This document shows positions 14,320-21,039 of a DNA stretch of 42,667 bases, in pieces. The notes below the pieces were generated by a model that was not told the DNA's origin, ran no database searches, and saw only the letters and a list, made by a program, of their open reading frames with translations. The translations under genes were made by a program, and so were the position numbers. The DNA comes from a virus, in the IMG/VR virus record IMGVR_UViG_3300009100_000021, positions 1-42,667 of that record, one strand, 5' to 3'. How positions within the stretch are numbered: the stretch's first letter is position 1; each line of letters begins with the position of its first letter.

Positions 14320-14540
14320 CTCCATACAAGCAAGCGGTGGACAAGTTTATGGGCTCGCCCGAATGGGAAACCTTAAGCGAGCCTCGCAGCCTGCGCGCGC
14401 CACCGGAAGTACGTCAGTACCTAGAGAACCGGCTCAAGCGTGCCTTCGAGGCAGGCTGGAATGCGCGGCTTTCTGCCGACTGCGATGAGATCGCCAAAAG
14501 GCGCGGCTTACCGGGCGGTTCCACAGCGAGGCATCCATGA
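14316..14540 (+). CDS. hypothetical protein (74 aa)
   Basis: ATGA overlap at both ends. Helical (PEVRQYLENRLKRAFEAGWN), ending with a basic tail. Unknown function. Confidence 0.55.
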   Translation: MTPYKQAVDKFMGSPEWETLSEPRSLRAPPEVRQYLENRLKRAFEAGWNARLSADCDEIAKRRGLPGGSTARHP

Positions 14541-14818
14541 GCACAAGAAAACGAGTCTCCTACAAAGAGGTTGGAAACTGGAACGTCAACACCGGAATCA
14601 CGGTGGAAGACGACGGATCCCAAACGGCCGATACAGACACGATCATCATGTGCATGCTCGCCACTATAAGGGACGAGCTGCGGCGGCTGAATAGCGTTCT
14701 GCAATGCCCCAACTTCATCGCCGTCCCGGCGAAGCTGGATCGGATCGAGCGCAACACTCGCAAGCGCCGAAAGCCGAAGGTTGCGGGCAAACCAAAACTC
14801 CGCGTAGTCCGCTCCTAG
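14537..14818 (+). CDS. hypothetical protein with basic tail (93 aa)
   Basis: ATGA overlap with the preceding gene. Residues 30-75 look helical (IIMCMLATIRDELRRLNSVL). The C-terminal 20 residues are strongly basic (RNTRKRRKPKVAGKPKLRVV), suggesting nucleic-acid contact. Confidence 0.55.
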   Translation: MSTRKRVSYKEVGNWNVNTGITVEDDGSQTADTDTIIMCMLATIRDELRRLNSVLQCPNFIAVPAKLDRIERNTRKRRKPKVAGKPKLRVVRS

Positions 14819-14833
14819 TGCGAGCGGTGATGC

Positions 14834-15187
14834 ATGAGACGCGCACTTAATCTCAGATTCCATCAATGCCTGAAATGGCCCAAGCCCATCCCGCCGCGGG
14901 GGCCGGAACGCAGGTTATACAAGGGCGAGTGGCAAGTAGGAATTGCCCCGAGACGGGCCGTGTCGTTTTACGAAAACAAGGCGTTCCATCTTGGCTCAAA
15001 TCCAGTACCGCCGCCCTGCAAACACGCGATCCTCGCGGATAAAGAATACGTGATACCGCGTTCTCTATTCGCTGGACATGAATGGGCAACTGGGGATCGG
15101 CAAGTCGTGTGGTTATGCGTCGACTGTTTGGCTGAGTACATCAACAGACTATCTGCCAAAGCGGGTGCTGAGCATGCGTCCTCCTGA
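14834..15187 (+). CDS. hypothetical protein with cysteine pair (117 aa)
   Basis: A basic, proline-rich N-terminus (RFHQCLKWPKPIPPRGPERR) is followed by VPPPCKHAILADKEYVIPRS and VWLCVDCLAEYINRLSAK, giving a lone CxxC plus an earlier Cys-Lys-His. Possibly a small metal-binding domain. Overlaps the next gene by 14 bp. Confidence 0.55.
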   Translation: MRRALNLRFHQCLKWPKPIPPRGPERRLYKGEWQVGIAPRRAVSFYENKAFHLGSNPVPPPCKHAILADKEYVIPRSLFAGHEWATGDRQVVWLCVDCLAEYINRLSAKAGAEHASS

Positions 15188-15596
15188 TTTCATCATCGGC
15201 GGCAATGACAACCCGTATCTGCTGCGCTGGTGGGTCATTCCTCGCAACCGATGGTTCAACGTCTATCTGCACAAGATCCTGCGCGATGACGATGACCGTG
15301 CCTTGCATGACCACCCGTGGTGGAACGTCTCAATCGTTCTGCGTGGCGGGTACGAGGAGATCACACCGAAGGGACGCAAGTGGCGCGGCCCCGGCTCAAT
15401 CGTCCTCAGGCGCGCGACAAGCGCTCACAGACTCGCCCTACCCATCCGCAATGGCGGCATCCGCTACTGCTGGACTCTGTTTGTCACCGGCCCACGGGTA
15501 CGCGAGTGGGGTTTTCACTGCCCGAAGGGCTGGCGTCCGTGGTTCGAGTTTGTCGATGCGCGCGACTCCGGGGCAGTCGGAAAGGGCTGCGAATGA
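15174..15596 (+). CDS. cupin-like protein
   Basis: A 140-residue protein. YLHKILRDDDDRALHDHPWW followed by VSIVLRGGYEEITPKG and ATSAHRLALPIRNGGI is a cupin (double-stranded beta-helix) pattern. HDHPW and SAHRL could provide metal-binding histidines. It ends WGFHCPKGWRPWFEFVD. Similar small cupin-like proteins occur in many phage genomes without known substrate. Confidence 0.65.
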   Translation: MRPPDFIIGGNDNPYLLRWWVIPRNRWFNVYLHKILRDDDDRALHDHPWWNVSIVLRGGYEEITPKGRKWRGPGSIVLRRATSAHRLALPIRNGGIRYCWTLFVTGPRVREWGFHCPKGWRPWFEFVDARDSGAVGKGCE

Positions 15597-15721
15597 GCAA
15601 TATAGAAATCGCGCTCATCGCGGCCTGGGCGTTTCACGTCACCGTGATGCTGTTTGCACTCATGTACGTCTACCGGCTCGGCGTCAGACATGGGCGTTCG
15701 GGAAATGGAGACAGTAAGTGA
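15593..15721 (+). CDS. small single-span membrane protein (42 aa)
   Basis: ATGA overlap with the cupin gene. Residues 4-27 (IEIALIAAWAFHVTVMLFAL) form one membrane helix, followed by a basic tail (RLGVRHGRSGNG). The next gene starts in a GTGA overlap. Confidence 0.55.
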   Translation: MSNIEIALIAAWAFHVTVMLFALMYVYRLGVRHGRSGNGDSK

Positions 15722-15864
15722 TAGGCACCCATGAATGTCCGGTCTGCCGTAAACCAATGGTATTTGAGCCCGCTGACGAGCATCAGCCAGCAGGTTACGT
15801 TTTCGACTGCGATTGCCTCGATAAGGTGCCCGCTGACAGCGCAGGAGTGCAGCATGGTGACTGA
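15718..15864 (+). CDS. small zinc-ribbon protein (48 aa)
   Basis: GTG start in a GTGA overlap. HECPVCRKPMVFEP followed by YVFDCDCLDK gives a CxxC...CxC ribbon. Overlaps the next frame by 11 bp. Confidence 0.55.
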   Translation: MIGTHECPVCRKPMVFEPADEHQPAGYVFDCDCLDKVPADSAGVQHGD

Positions 15865-16057
15865 GGACTGGAGACCGACAGCCCATCTGCGCTGGTCGAT
15901 TGCTGGAAAGCTCCAGCAGAAGTGGGCGCGTGTCGTCGTCACCTACCTGCGCGAGTATGGCGGACTCAAGCTCAATAGTCCGCTACGGCAGGAGAAGCAC
16001 GAGAGCGAATGGCGTGACGTGCCATCAGAAACCGTGGAAGGAAGTCGCAATGCCTGA
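15854..16057 (+). CDS. hypothetical basic protein (67 aa)
   Basis: Starts MVTEDWRPTAHLRWSIAGKL, then QQKWARVVVTYLREYGGLKL. A mixed helical protein with unrecognised family. The start is set by its overlap with the preceding zinc-ribbon gene; it overlaps the next gene by 8 bp. Confidence 0.5.
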   Translation: MVTEDWRPTAHLRWSIAGKLQQKWARVVVTYLREYGGLKLNSPLRQEKHESEWRDVPSETVEGSRNA

Positions 16058-16259
16058 CATGAGCCTGCCCGGTGCGCACTTTGAAGTGCTGCTGGATGAG
16101 TTGAAGTTCCGCGCTGAGACCGAGGTCGAAGAGGCGCGCAAGCATTCTTTGTGGGCGGAAGCTTATAGCGATGCGGCCAGAAAGTTGGAGCGCGCCATGA
16201 AGGAAGAAGCGGCGAAAGCGAAACCGTCCCCCACGACACCGAGTCACACGAATGATTGA
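16050..16259 (+). CDS. small helical protein (69 aa)
   Basis: GGAAGG precedes the ATG. One long charged helix (LLDELKFRAETEVEEARKHS, then SDAARKLERAMKEEAAKAK), probably a coiled coil. Overlaps the next gene by 8 bp. Confidence 0.55.
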   Translation: MPDMSLPGAHFEVLLDELKFRAETEVEEARKHSLWAEAYSDAARKLERAMKEEAAKAKPSPTTPSHTND

Positions 16260-16500
16260 CCAGATTGGAATTGCCCTCACGGGTGTGACCGCGATCTTCC
16301 TATCGCAGTCAAAACACGAGTGGCTACGCGAGTATGCCTGCCTCTTCGGTATTGCCGGACAACCGTTCTGGATCTACTCAGCATGGCACGCGGCGCAATG
16401 GGGCGTGCTGACGCTCACAGCGCTCTACACGCTGGCTTGGGCCAAAGGTGTTTGGACACACTGGCTGAAGCCTGTTTTACCCACGACCGGTGACGCATGA
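16252..16500 (+). CDS. small membrane protein (82 aa)
   Basis: The N-terminal hydrophobic stretch (IGIALTGVTAIFLSQ) and the C-terminal AAQWGVLTLTALYTLAWAKG suggest two membrane segments around the aromatic loop GIAGQPFWIYSAWH. Unknown function; encoded away from the lysis block. ATGA overlap with the next gene. Confidence 0.6.
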   Translation: MIDQIGIALTGVTAIFLSQSKHEWLREYACLFGIAGQPFWIYSAWHAAQWGVLTLTALYTLAWAKGVWTHWLKPVLPTTGDA

Positions 16501-16793
16501 ACGTTGAAGATCTCGTAAAGAGTCCCGCGAAGTGCGACGAACTCCTCGAAGTGCTCAATGAGATCGCACGAGACATCTGTGCCTACGAGTATGGGCTGCC
16601 GATCCATGACGATGGCTCCAAAGCTCGGCTACGTGAGGCGATCTATCAGTGGTCGTGCGGCGGCCTCGTGCAGCCACCTCCACCACAGCCAGCACCTCAT
16701 TCTCCGCTATGGCACATGTCGGAGGAGCATCGGGCCGCGTGCCACACCTGCAATCCTGGCGGATCGTCGTCGCCGCAGCCCGGTGAGCTTTGA
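16497..16793 (+). CDS. hypothetical protein (98 aa)
   Basis: An acidic helical N-terminus (KCDELLEVLNEIARDICAYE) is followed by a proline-rich linker (QPPPPQPAPHSPLWH) and AACHTCNPGGSS, a lone CxxC. Possibly a short binding domain on a flexible stalk. It is the last gene before the internal promoter. Confidence 0.55.
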   Translation: MNVEDLVKSPAKCDELLEVLNEIARDICAYEYGLPIHDDGSKARLREAIYQWSCGGLVQPPPPQPAPHSPLWHMSEEHRAACHTCNPGGSSSPQPGEL

Positions 16794-16835
16794 TGCGACG
16801 CACACGTATGAGGCGGAATCCGCCTGAAATACCTG

Positions 16836-16863
16836 TTGACTTACGCAAGCGCTTGCGTATACT
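16836..16863 (+). promoter_or_regulatory. internal promoter with an 18-bp perfect palindrome as spacer
   Basis: -35 TTGACT (16836-16841) and -10 TATACT (16858-16863) are 16 bp apart. The spacer holds TACGCAAGCGCTTGCGTA (16842-16859), an 18-bp perfect palindrome whose centre AAGCGCTT resembles LacI/GalR-family half-site symmetry. A second small palindrome, AGGCGGA-A-TCCGCCT, lies at 16811-16825. A bound dimer would exclude polymerase. The first gene downstream starts at 16902 with GGGAGAG. A 44-codon frame (16793-16927) crosses this region and is the competing interpretation. Confidence 0.7.
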
Positions 16864-16901
16864 AGGTCCCATAGGCTGGATAGCCAAGCCGGGAGAGCAA
16901 G

Positions 16902-17159
16902 ATGACCACCGCCCAGATCGCCGCTGACAAGTACATCGTGATCAATGACAGCCAGTTCAAATTCCCCGTACTGGTGGAAGACGTTCGCAAGTCCGGAAAG
17001 ACCCTGACCGACCTCAAGGCGATGGACGGTGAGCAGTACGGCGCCTGGTGTGATGCCGTCCAAATGGACCGCTCGCACGGCGATGTTGGCTCACAGGGCT
17101 GTATCGACTTCTGCAACGAGCTGGTCGAGGCTGGTGCGACCGTGTGGAACATCGGATGA
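16902..17159 (+). CDS. hypothetical protein (85 aa), first gene after the internal promoter
   Basis: GGGAGAGCAAG precedes the ATG. Soluble and slightly acidic (IAADKYIVINDSQFKFPVLV, then GSQGCIDFCNELVEAGATVW). Its place directly behind a regulated promoter marks it as the lead product of that unit. Unknown function. Confidence 0.6.
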   Translation: MTTAQIAADKYIVINDSQFKFPVLVEDVRKSGKTLTDLKAMDGEQYGAWCDAVQMDRSHGDVGSQGCIDFCNELVEAGATVWNIG

Positions 17160-17326
17160 GCCGCAAGAGGAAATCCGGCCGCGAGGTGACTTCCGCTGCT
17201 GCTCTGCTCGGGGCGGCTGGCGGAAGGGCCGGCAAGGGCGATTCGAAAAAGAGAGGAGATCCGGAGTACTACCGGAAACTAGTAGCCAGACGAAAAGACC
17301 GTAACAAGAAAAACGATGGTAACTAA
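17156..17326 (+). CDS. small very basic protein (56 aa)
   Basis: ATGA overlap. Lys/Arg-rich (SRKRKSGREVTSAAALLGAA, then KLVARRKDRNKKNDGN), so likely a nucleic-acid-binding peptide. Overlaps the next gene by 11 bp. Confidence 0.5.
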   Translation: MSRKRKSGREVTSAAALLGAAGGRAGKGDSKKRGDPEYYRKLVARRKDRNKKNDGN

Positions 17327-17552
17327 GACCAAGCAACGAGCGATCCGATTCCCTCCGGAGCCATTCACGACGGAACAATTTCTGGCGCTAAACACAGAGC
17401 GATTTCGCTACATGAAGTACGCATACAGCACAGCCAATCGCGTCCTTAAAGACAGTAGTTATGTGCGGGACGCGCCACCTGTCAGATTTGCGCCTCCGGG
17501 CAACTACGCCAAGCGTTGGCGTCGCGCTGACAACCAAGGAGCGAAGCCTTGA
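17316..17552 (+). CDS. hypothetical basic protein (78 aa)
   Basis: Starts MVTKTKQRAIRFPPEPFTTE, then RFRYMKYAYSTANRVLKDS. Basic and tyrosine-rich. Unknown function. Confidence 0.5.
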   Translation: MVTKTKQRAIRFPPEPFTTEQFLALNTERFRYMKYAYSTANRVLKDSSYVRDAPPVRFAPPGNYAKRWRRADNQGAKP

Positions 17553-17737
17553 TCTCGAAAGAGCAAATGCAGGCCGCTGGATTCACGTGGGACCCTGCTC
17601 GCGGCTATGAGCGCTGGACGCATTTCGGCAAGGACATCACATGTCTGCGCCAGCCCTTCATGGATGATGATCGATGGGACCGCGAGAAGTCTGAGGCGAT
17701 TCAGCGAGCCGGTCACCAACTAACAGGCGAGCCATGA
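17549..17737 (+). CDS. hypothetical protein (62 aa), TTG start
   Basis: A TTG start inside TTGA overlaps the preceding stop. MISKEQMQAAGFTWDPARGY, then ERWTHFGKDITCLRQPFMDD, is compact and aromatic. ATGA overlap with the next gene. Confidence 0.5.
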   Translation: MISKEQMQAAGFTWDPARGYERWTHFGKDITCLRQPFMDDDRWDREKSEAIQRAGHQLTGEP

Positions 17738-17967
17738 TCGAAGTCCGCATAAACATGCCTGATAAGCATTGCCGAGACCCCGGGATCTGGGAGACGGCTT
17801 TATTCGAGAAGCTTACACAAGCAGGCATTCCGGTCCGCCCTGACGGCTCTGTGCCGGGAGCACTAAAGCGCTTCTTCGACTCAGGCGACTTCGGGGTGAT
17901 GATCTACCAGTGGATCTCGCCTGCAGAGTTGTACATGCAACCGGATCAACCAAACGGTGACGTATGA
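17734..17967 (+). CDS. hypothetical protein (77 aa)
   Basis: ATGA overlaps on both sides. Mixed alpha/beta (VRINMPDKHCRDPGIWETAL, then RFFDSGDFGVMIYQWISPA). Unknown function. Confidence 0.5.
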   Translation: MIEVRINMPDKHCRDPGIWETALFEKLTQAGIPVRPDGSVPGALKRFFDSGDFGVMIYQWISPAELYMQPDQPNGDV

Positions 17968-18155
17968 CAGAACAAGACTATATCGATGTCACGAACCTCG
18001 CGAAGCTGCGCATGATGCAGACGATCCTGCGCGATGTCCTGGCCATGCGTCAGGAGGAGCAGTCCATCGAGAAGGATATCGGCATACCGCTGGCAAAGTG
18101 GATCGAGCGGCTGGAAAAGACCGGACCGAGGATCACCGGAAACATCCGCTCATAA
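17964..18155 (+). CDS. small helical protein (63 aa)
   Basis: ATGA overlap. Helical (LAKLRMMQTILRDVLAMRQE, then IEKDIGIPLAKWIERLEKTG). Unknown function. Confidence 0.5.
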   Translation: MTEQDYIDVTNLAKLRMMQTILRDVLAMRQEEQSIEKDIGIPLAKWIERLEKTGPRITGNIRS

Positions 18156-18158
18156 CTC

Positions 18159-18365
18159 ATGAGCACGTCAGAACAACGAATCGCGAACGCGCTGGAATTC
18201 ATCGAGCGCTATGGCGGGATCGATGGGGCCCACCACAAGTGCTGGGTCATTGATCAGGTTGCTCGCACTCTCCTCGAAGAGAGCTATCCGCAATGGGTCA
18301 TAGAAATGAAGGACGGCGAGGATGGTCCGAACACCTACGATTGGGATGAAGGAATACCGCCGTGA
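18159..18365 (+). CDS. conserved small phage protein (68 aa)
   Basis: ALEFIERYGGIDGAHHKCWV followed by IDQVARTLLEESYPQWVIEM is a pattern I recognise from many short proteobacterial phage proteins of unknown function. The GGIDGAHHK core looks like the conserved site. Overlaps the next gene by GTGA. Confidence 0.65.
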   Translation: MSTSEQRIANALEFIERYGGIDGAHHKCWVIDQVARTLLEESYPQWVIEMKDGEDGPNTYDWDEGIPP

Positions 18366-18595
18366 GCGATAACCGTTTGACAAAACAGATACGCATTAGC
18401 CAGCTTCGTGAGGCAGTTGAGGCCGGCAATCACGTTACTCTCTACCCAGGAGCTGCAGCTGAATTGTTGGCTGAGATAGACGGATTGCGCTCTCACGAGC
18501 CGTCCGCATATCAGAAGCGTCTGGCTGAGCGCGCTAAGGGCAAGCCGATTGACGTTGACGAGATCGGTCAACCACATCTCAAAGAGACCTTGTGA
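18362..18595 (+). CDS. hypothetical helical protein (77 aa)
   Basis: GTG start in a GTGA overlap. ISQLREAVEAGNHVTLYPGA, then AELLAEIDGLRSHEPSAYQK. No family recognised. Confidence 0.5.
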   Translation: MSDNRLTKQIRISQLREAVEAGNHVTLYPGAAAELLAEIDGLRSHEPSAYQKRLAERAKGKPIDVDEIGQPHLKETL

Positions 18596-18609
18596 ACCGG
18601 ATGTGACGC

Positions 18610-18942
18610 ATGACAAACCTTCGCCTCATCGAAGTTTCTGGCGATATTCCGGACGACGGCCATTGCTTTCAGATTGTTGACGATGACATAAAGGACCGTA
18701 CCTTTATTGCGGCCTCCTTTCATGGAAAGGAAGACGCGGAACTGTTTCTTCGGATGAAGCGCGCTGCCGCACCGAGCGGTGAGAGCCCAAAGCAACCGGT
18801 TCAGTTATACCTTTCCAGTGATGACATGTACAAGGTATCCGCCGAAGATGCCAAGAATTGGTTCTATGAGTGCATCTTCGTGCTAGCCGCAGACATCGGG
18901 GCCTACCCCGGTGAGATACCTGAAATACCAAGCCATGACTGA
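18610..18942 (+). CDS. hypothetical acidic protein (110 aa)
   Basis: Acidic, mixed fold (RLIEVSGDIPDDGHCFQIVD, then AEDAKNWFYECIFVLAADIG). Overlaps the next gene by 8 bp. No family recognised. Confidence 0.5.
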   Translation: MTNLRLIEVSGDIPDDGHCFQIVDDDIKDRTFIAASFHGKEDAELFLRMKRAAAPSGESPKQPVQLYLSSDDMYKVSAEDAKNWFYECIFVLAADIGAYPGEIPEIPSHD

Positions 18943-19255
18943 TCTAGTCACCGAATTACGCAAGGCCGCGGAGTGCGGGCCACTCTGGTTCTATGATCGC
19001 GCTGCGAACATCAAGCGGCTGCTGCTGGAGGCTGCTGGTGCATTGGAGGCGCGGGATCGTGCAATCCCTCCCGGATTCCACGCCCTGTCAGACGTGATCG
19101 CCGAAACCGAGAAAGACCCTGAGCGCAAAGCACGGCTCGATAGTGCGCGCGAGCAGCTCCGGCGGCACGGCCTAGTGGAGCGAATCCGTCAGGCGCAAGT
19201 CGAGGCGGGTGAGCAGGTCGTGGATGAGTGGATGCGCGACAAGGGGCTGACGTGA
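18935..19255 (+). CDS. hypothetical helical protein (106 aa)
   Basis: The ATG at 18935 gives a short overlap and is preferred to one at 18911. Long charged helices (DLVTELRKAAECGPLWFYDR, then RLLLEAAGALEARDRAIPPG, then ARLDSAREQLRRHGLVERIR). GTGA overlap with the next gene. Confidence 0.55.
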   Translation: MTDLVTELRKAAECGPLWFYDRAANIKRLLLEAAGALEARDRAIPPGFHALSDVIAETEKDPERKARLDSAREQLRRHGLVERIRQAQVEAGEQVVDEWMRDKGLT

Positions 19256-19404
19256 ACACTGGTAGGTGCTTAGGCGGCGATCCCGCAGACGAGCGTGAGC
19301 ACTTCGACACGTGCGACGAATGCGGCCAGAGCTACGACATGCGCAATCTGGGGCACGTACTGCATCATGGGGAGCCGGGGCATGAGCCGTTTCCGAGGAA
19401 TTGA
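19252..19404 (+). CDS. small zinc-finger-like protein (50 aa)
   Basis: GTG start in a GTGA overlap. FDTCDECGQSYDMRNLGHVL followed by HHGEPGHEP gives CxxC plus nearby histidines (CCHH-like). It resembles short conserved phage proteins with CDxCGxxYDMR. Confidence 0.6.
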   Translation: MNTGRCLGGDPADEREHFDTCDECGQSYDMRNLGHVLHHGEPGHEPFPRN

Positions 19405-19413
19405 GGGAGCCGT

Positions 19414-19506
19414 ATGACTTACGCCGCAGTGTTCCTGTCTGGTCTGCTGGTCGGCTGCGCCATCACGGCATGGTACGACTGGCGCTACCATGGGGCGCGA
19501 TGGTGA
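19414..19506 (+). CDS. tiny membrane peptide (30 aa)
   Basis: GAGGGAGCC precedes the ATG. AAVFLSGLLVGCAITAWYDW forms a single hydrophobic segment followed by a basic end. Tiny one-span proteins like this are common in phages. Confidence 0.45.
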   Translation: MTYAAVFLSGLLVGCAITAWYDWRYHGARW

Positions 19507-19507
19507 C

Positions 19508-19768
19508 ATGAACAAAACCAGTCAAAAGATACTGCAATACATGCAGCTGCATCCTCGGTGGCATCACACGCTAGATCTTTGCGAGAAACTCTCGGTATCG
19601 CTCTCTACCATCCATATCAGGCTTACCGACTTGGAAGATGACGGATATGTGGAAAGCCGATGGGACCCAGATCCGCCACCCCCGGAGCGCGGCGGATATA
19701 GGCGGCGACAGTACCGTGCTACCGGGAAGCGTGTCGAGGAACTGCCTTCAGACTTGGTGCCTGCCTGA
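19508..19768 (+). CDS. winged-helix regulator, PadR/MarR-like
   Basis: An 86-residue protein. KTSQKILQYMQLHPRWHHTL, then LCEKLSVSLSTIHIRLTDLE, then DDGYVESRWDPDPPPPERGG is helix-turn-helix plus wing in the PadR/MarR manner, and YRRRQYRATGKRVEEL closes the wing. It could regulate the internal promoter or host genes. The ATG at 19508 is used rather than an earlier one at 19490. Confidence 0.7.
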   Translation: MNKTSQKILQYMQLHPRWHHTLDLCEKLSVSLSTIHIRLTDLEDDGYVESRWDPDPPPPERGGYRRRQYRATGKRVEELPSDLVPA

Positions 19769-19779
19769 GAGAACCAACG

Positions 19780-19959
19780 ATGGTCAGTGAACCGTTCACG
19801 AAGCCTGGATGTGTACACGACATCTTCCGGTCCGACACGACTGTCGTGATCGAAAGTCGTCCGCACGTGACACTTAGCCAAGTGCGTTGCAATGTGTGCC
19901 GTGGTTATGTGGATGTGCGGGACTTCAGCGGCCGAACCGCTCCCGCGTCGAAACGGTGA
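19780..19959 (+). CDS. small protein with a CxxC pair (59 aa)
   Basis: VSEPFTKPGCVHDIFRSDTT, then VRCNVCRGYVDVRDF. One CxxC with an upstream Cys-x-His suggests a single zinc. Unknown function. Confidence 0.5.
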   Translation: MVSEPFTKPGCVHDIFRSDTTVVIESRPHVTLSQVRCNVCRGYVDVRDFSGRTAPASKR

Positions 19960-19962
19960 ACT

Positions 19963-20142
19963 ATGAGCGCATCGACAGACCAGCGCGAAGCACAGTTAGA
20001 CCGGGAGGTCGAGCGGATCATGAAACTCACGCCGAAAGAACTCGAGGCCGAGCTACGAGCTGAGGGCCGCGACCTGCACGAAGAAGCAGAACGCGCGCGG
20101 CGCATCATTGAACGGGCGTTGGCGAGCGTGAAGCGCTGTTAG
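19963..20142 (+). CDS. small helical protein (59 aa)
   Basis: A highly charged continuous helix (EAQLDRE ... MKLTPKELEAELRAEGRDLH, then EEAERARRIIERALASVKRC), a likely coiled coil. Unknown function. Confidence 0.5.
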   Translation: MSASTDQREAQLDREVERIMKLTPKELEAELRAEGRDLHEEAERARRIIERALASVKRC

Positions 20143-20160
20143 CGGAGCAGCGATCCACAA

Positions 20161-20373
20161 ATGAGAGCACCAGACGAATGCGTGCGGCAGGCCCTTCAGA
20201 TTCGGAAAGAAATCATTCTGAGCGGTCGCGCCCCTGAGGATGGGTGGTTCGCGATGACCCTGAATGAAGTCGCCGCATTTACTCGATTCGCGGGATGGCC
20301 CGATGGAGCGGAGCCAAAGAGAATTGCGGGGCTCAATATCGTGAGGCTCGGTAGCGGATCGGGTGACGCATGA
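20161..20373 (+). CDS. hypothetical protein (70 aa)
   Basis: MRAPDECVRQALQIRKEIIL, then WFAMTLNEVAAFTRFAGWPD. ATGA overlap with the next gene. No family recognised. Confidence 0.5.
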   Translation: MRAPDECVRQALQIRKEIILSGRAPEDGWFAMTLNEVAAFTRFAGWPDGAEPKRIAGLNIVRLGSGSGDA

Positions 20374-20771
20374 ACGAACCACAGAAAACAGAGCTGATCG
20401 AGGATATGCTGGTCACCGAGCACGACTTCGGCTTCCGCGTGCGCTGGCGCTATAGCGAATACTGGGCTGACGTGGAAGCCTTCGAGTACATCGGATGCGA
20501 AGTCAATCCGGACGGCTCAAATGGCGCGAAGTTCTTCAACCGCAAGGATCACTTCGGCCCTGAACCCGTCCCTTCGATTGACGAAGCAGAGCCGTACCTT
20601 GCCGGGTTCATCAAGTGGGACGGTTGCTCGGAGTTTGACTTCGGTCACCCGCATTGGTGTGGACCGGATGACTACCGCAAGCATTTCCGGTTGCTAGAGA
20701 CGCTGTACCGGCGTGCGCAGGAACTAATGACACACGGAAATCATGATCCGTGGGACGGGGAGACCGCATGA
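20370..20771 (+). CDS. hypothetical acidic protein (133 aa)
   Basis: Soluble, acidic and aromatic (EHDFGFRVRWRYSEYWADVE, then EAEPYLAGFIKWDGCSEFDF). The C-terminus has HPHWCGPDDYRKHFRLLETL. Unknown function. ATGA overlap with the next gene. Confidence 0.55.
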   Translation: MNEPQKTELIEDMLVTEHDFGFRVRWRYSEYWADVEAFEYIGCEVNPDGSNGAKFFNRKDHFGPEPVPSIDEAEPYLAGFIKWDGCSEFDFGHPHWCGPDDYRKHFRLLETLYRRAQELMTHGNHDPWDGETA

Positions 20772-20950
20772 GCTGCGATTGCGAGAAGCTACGAGTCCTG
20801 CTGATAAAGACCGCTCACGAACTGGACGGCGCATGGCTTGGGGAAGATAGTCAGTTTCGGACATCTTCAAGTCCGCCGGACGCTGAACGGGCCAGCCTCG
20901 TAGCCGAGATTGAATCCGTCGTAGCCTACGAGTTCACGACCCGTGACTAA
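20768..20950 (+). CDS. hypothetical protein (60 aa), last rightward early gene
   Basis: MSCDCEKLRVLLIKTAHELD, then ERASLVAEIESVVAYEFTTR. Mostly helical. The start is placed by the ATGA overlap. It ends 34 bp before the convergent hairpin. Confidence 0.5.
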   Translation: MSCDCEKLRVLLIKTAHELDGAWLGEDSQFRTSSSPPDAERASLVAEIESVVAYEFTTRD

Positions 20951-20983
20951 CGGATAACCAAGTCGATGAAGCCAGCAGAGGAA

Positions 20984-21026
20984 GCGCTGGAAGCCCGGGG
21001 CATTACTCATCCTGGGCTTCCAGCGC
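20984..21026. terminator. hairpin at the convergent junction, possible terminator
   Basis: A perfect 13-bp stem, GCGCTGGAAGCCC (20984-20996) and GGGCTTCCAGCGC (21014-21026), with a 17-nt loop. It lies between the last rightward early gene and the stop of the last leftward late gene. Neither strand has a clear T-run after it, so it may protect 3' ends or act with Rho rather than as an intrinsic terminator. Confidence 0.55.
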
Positions 21027-21039
21027 CGCCCTCAGAACC

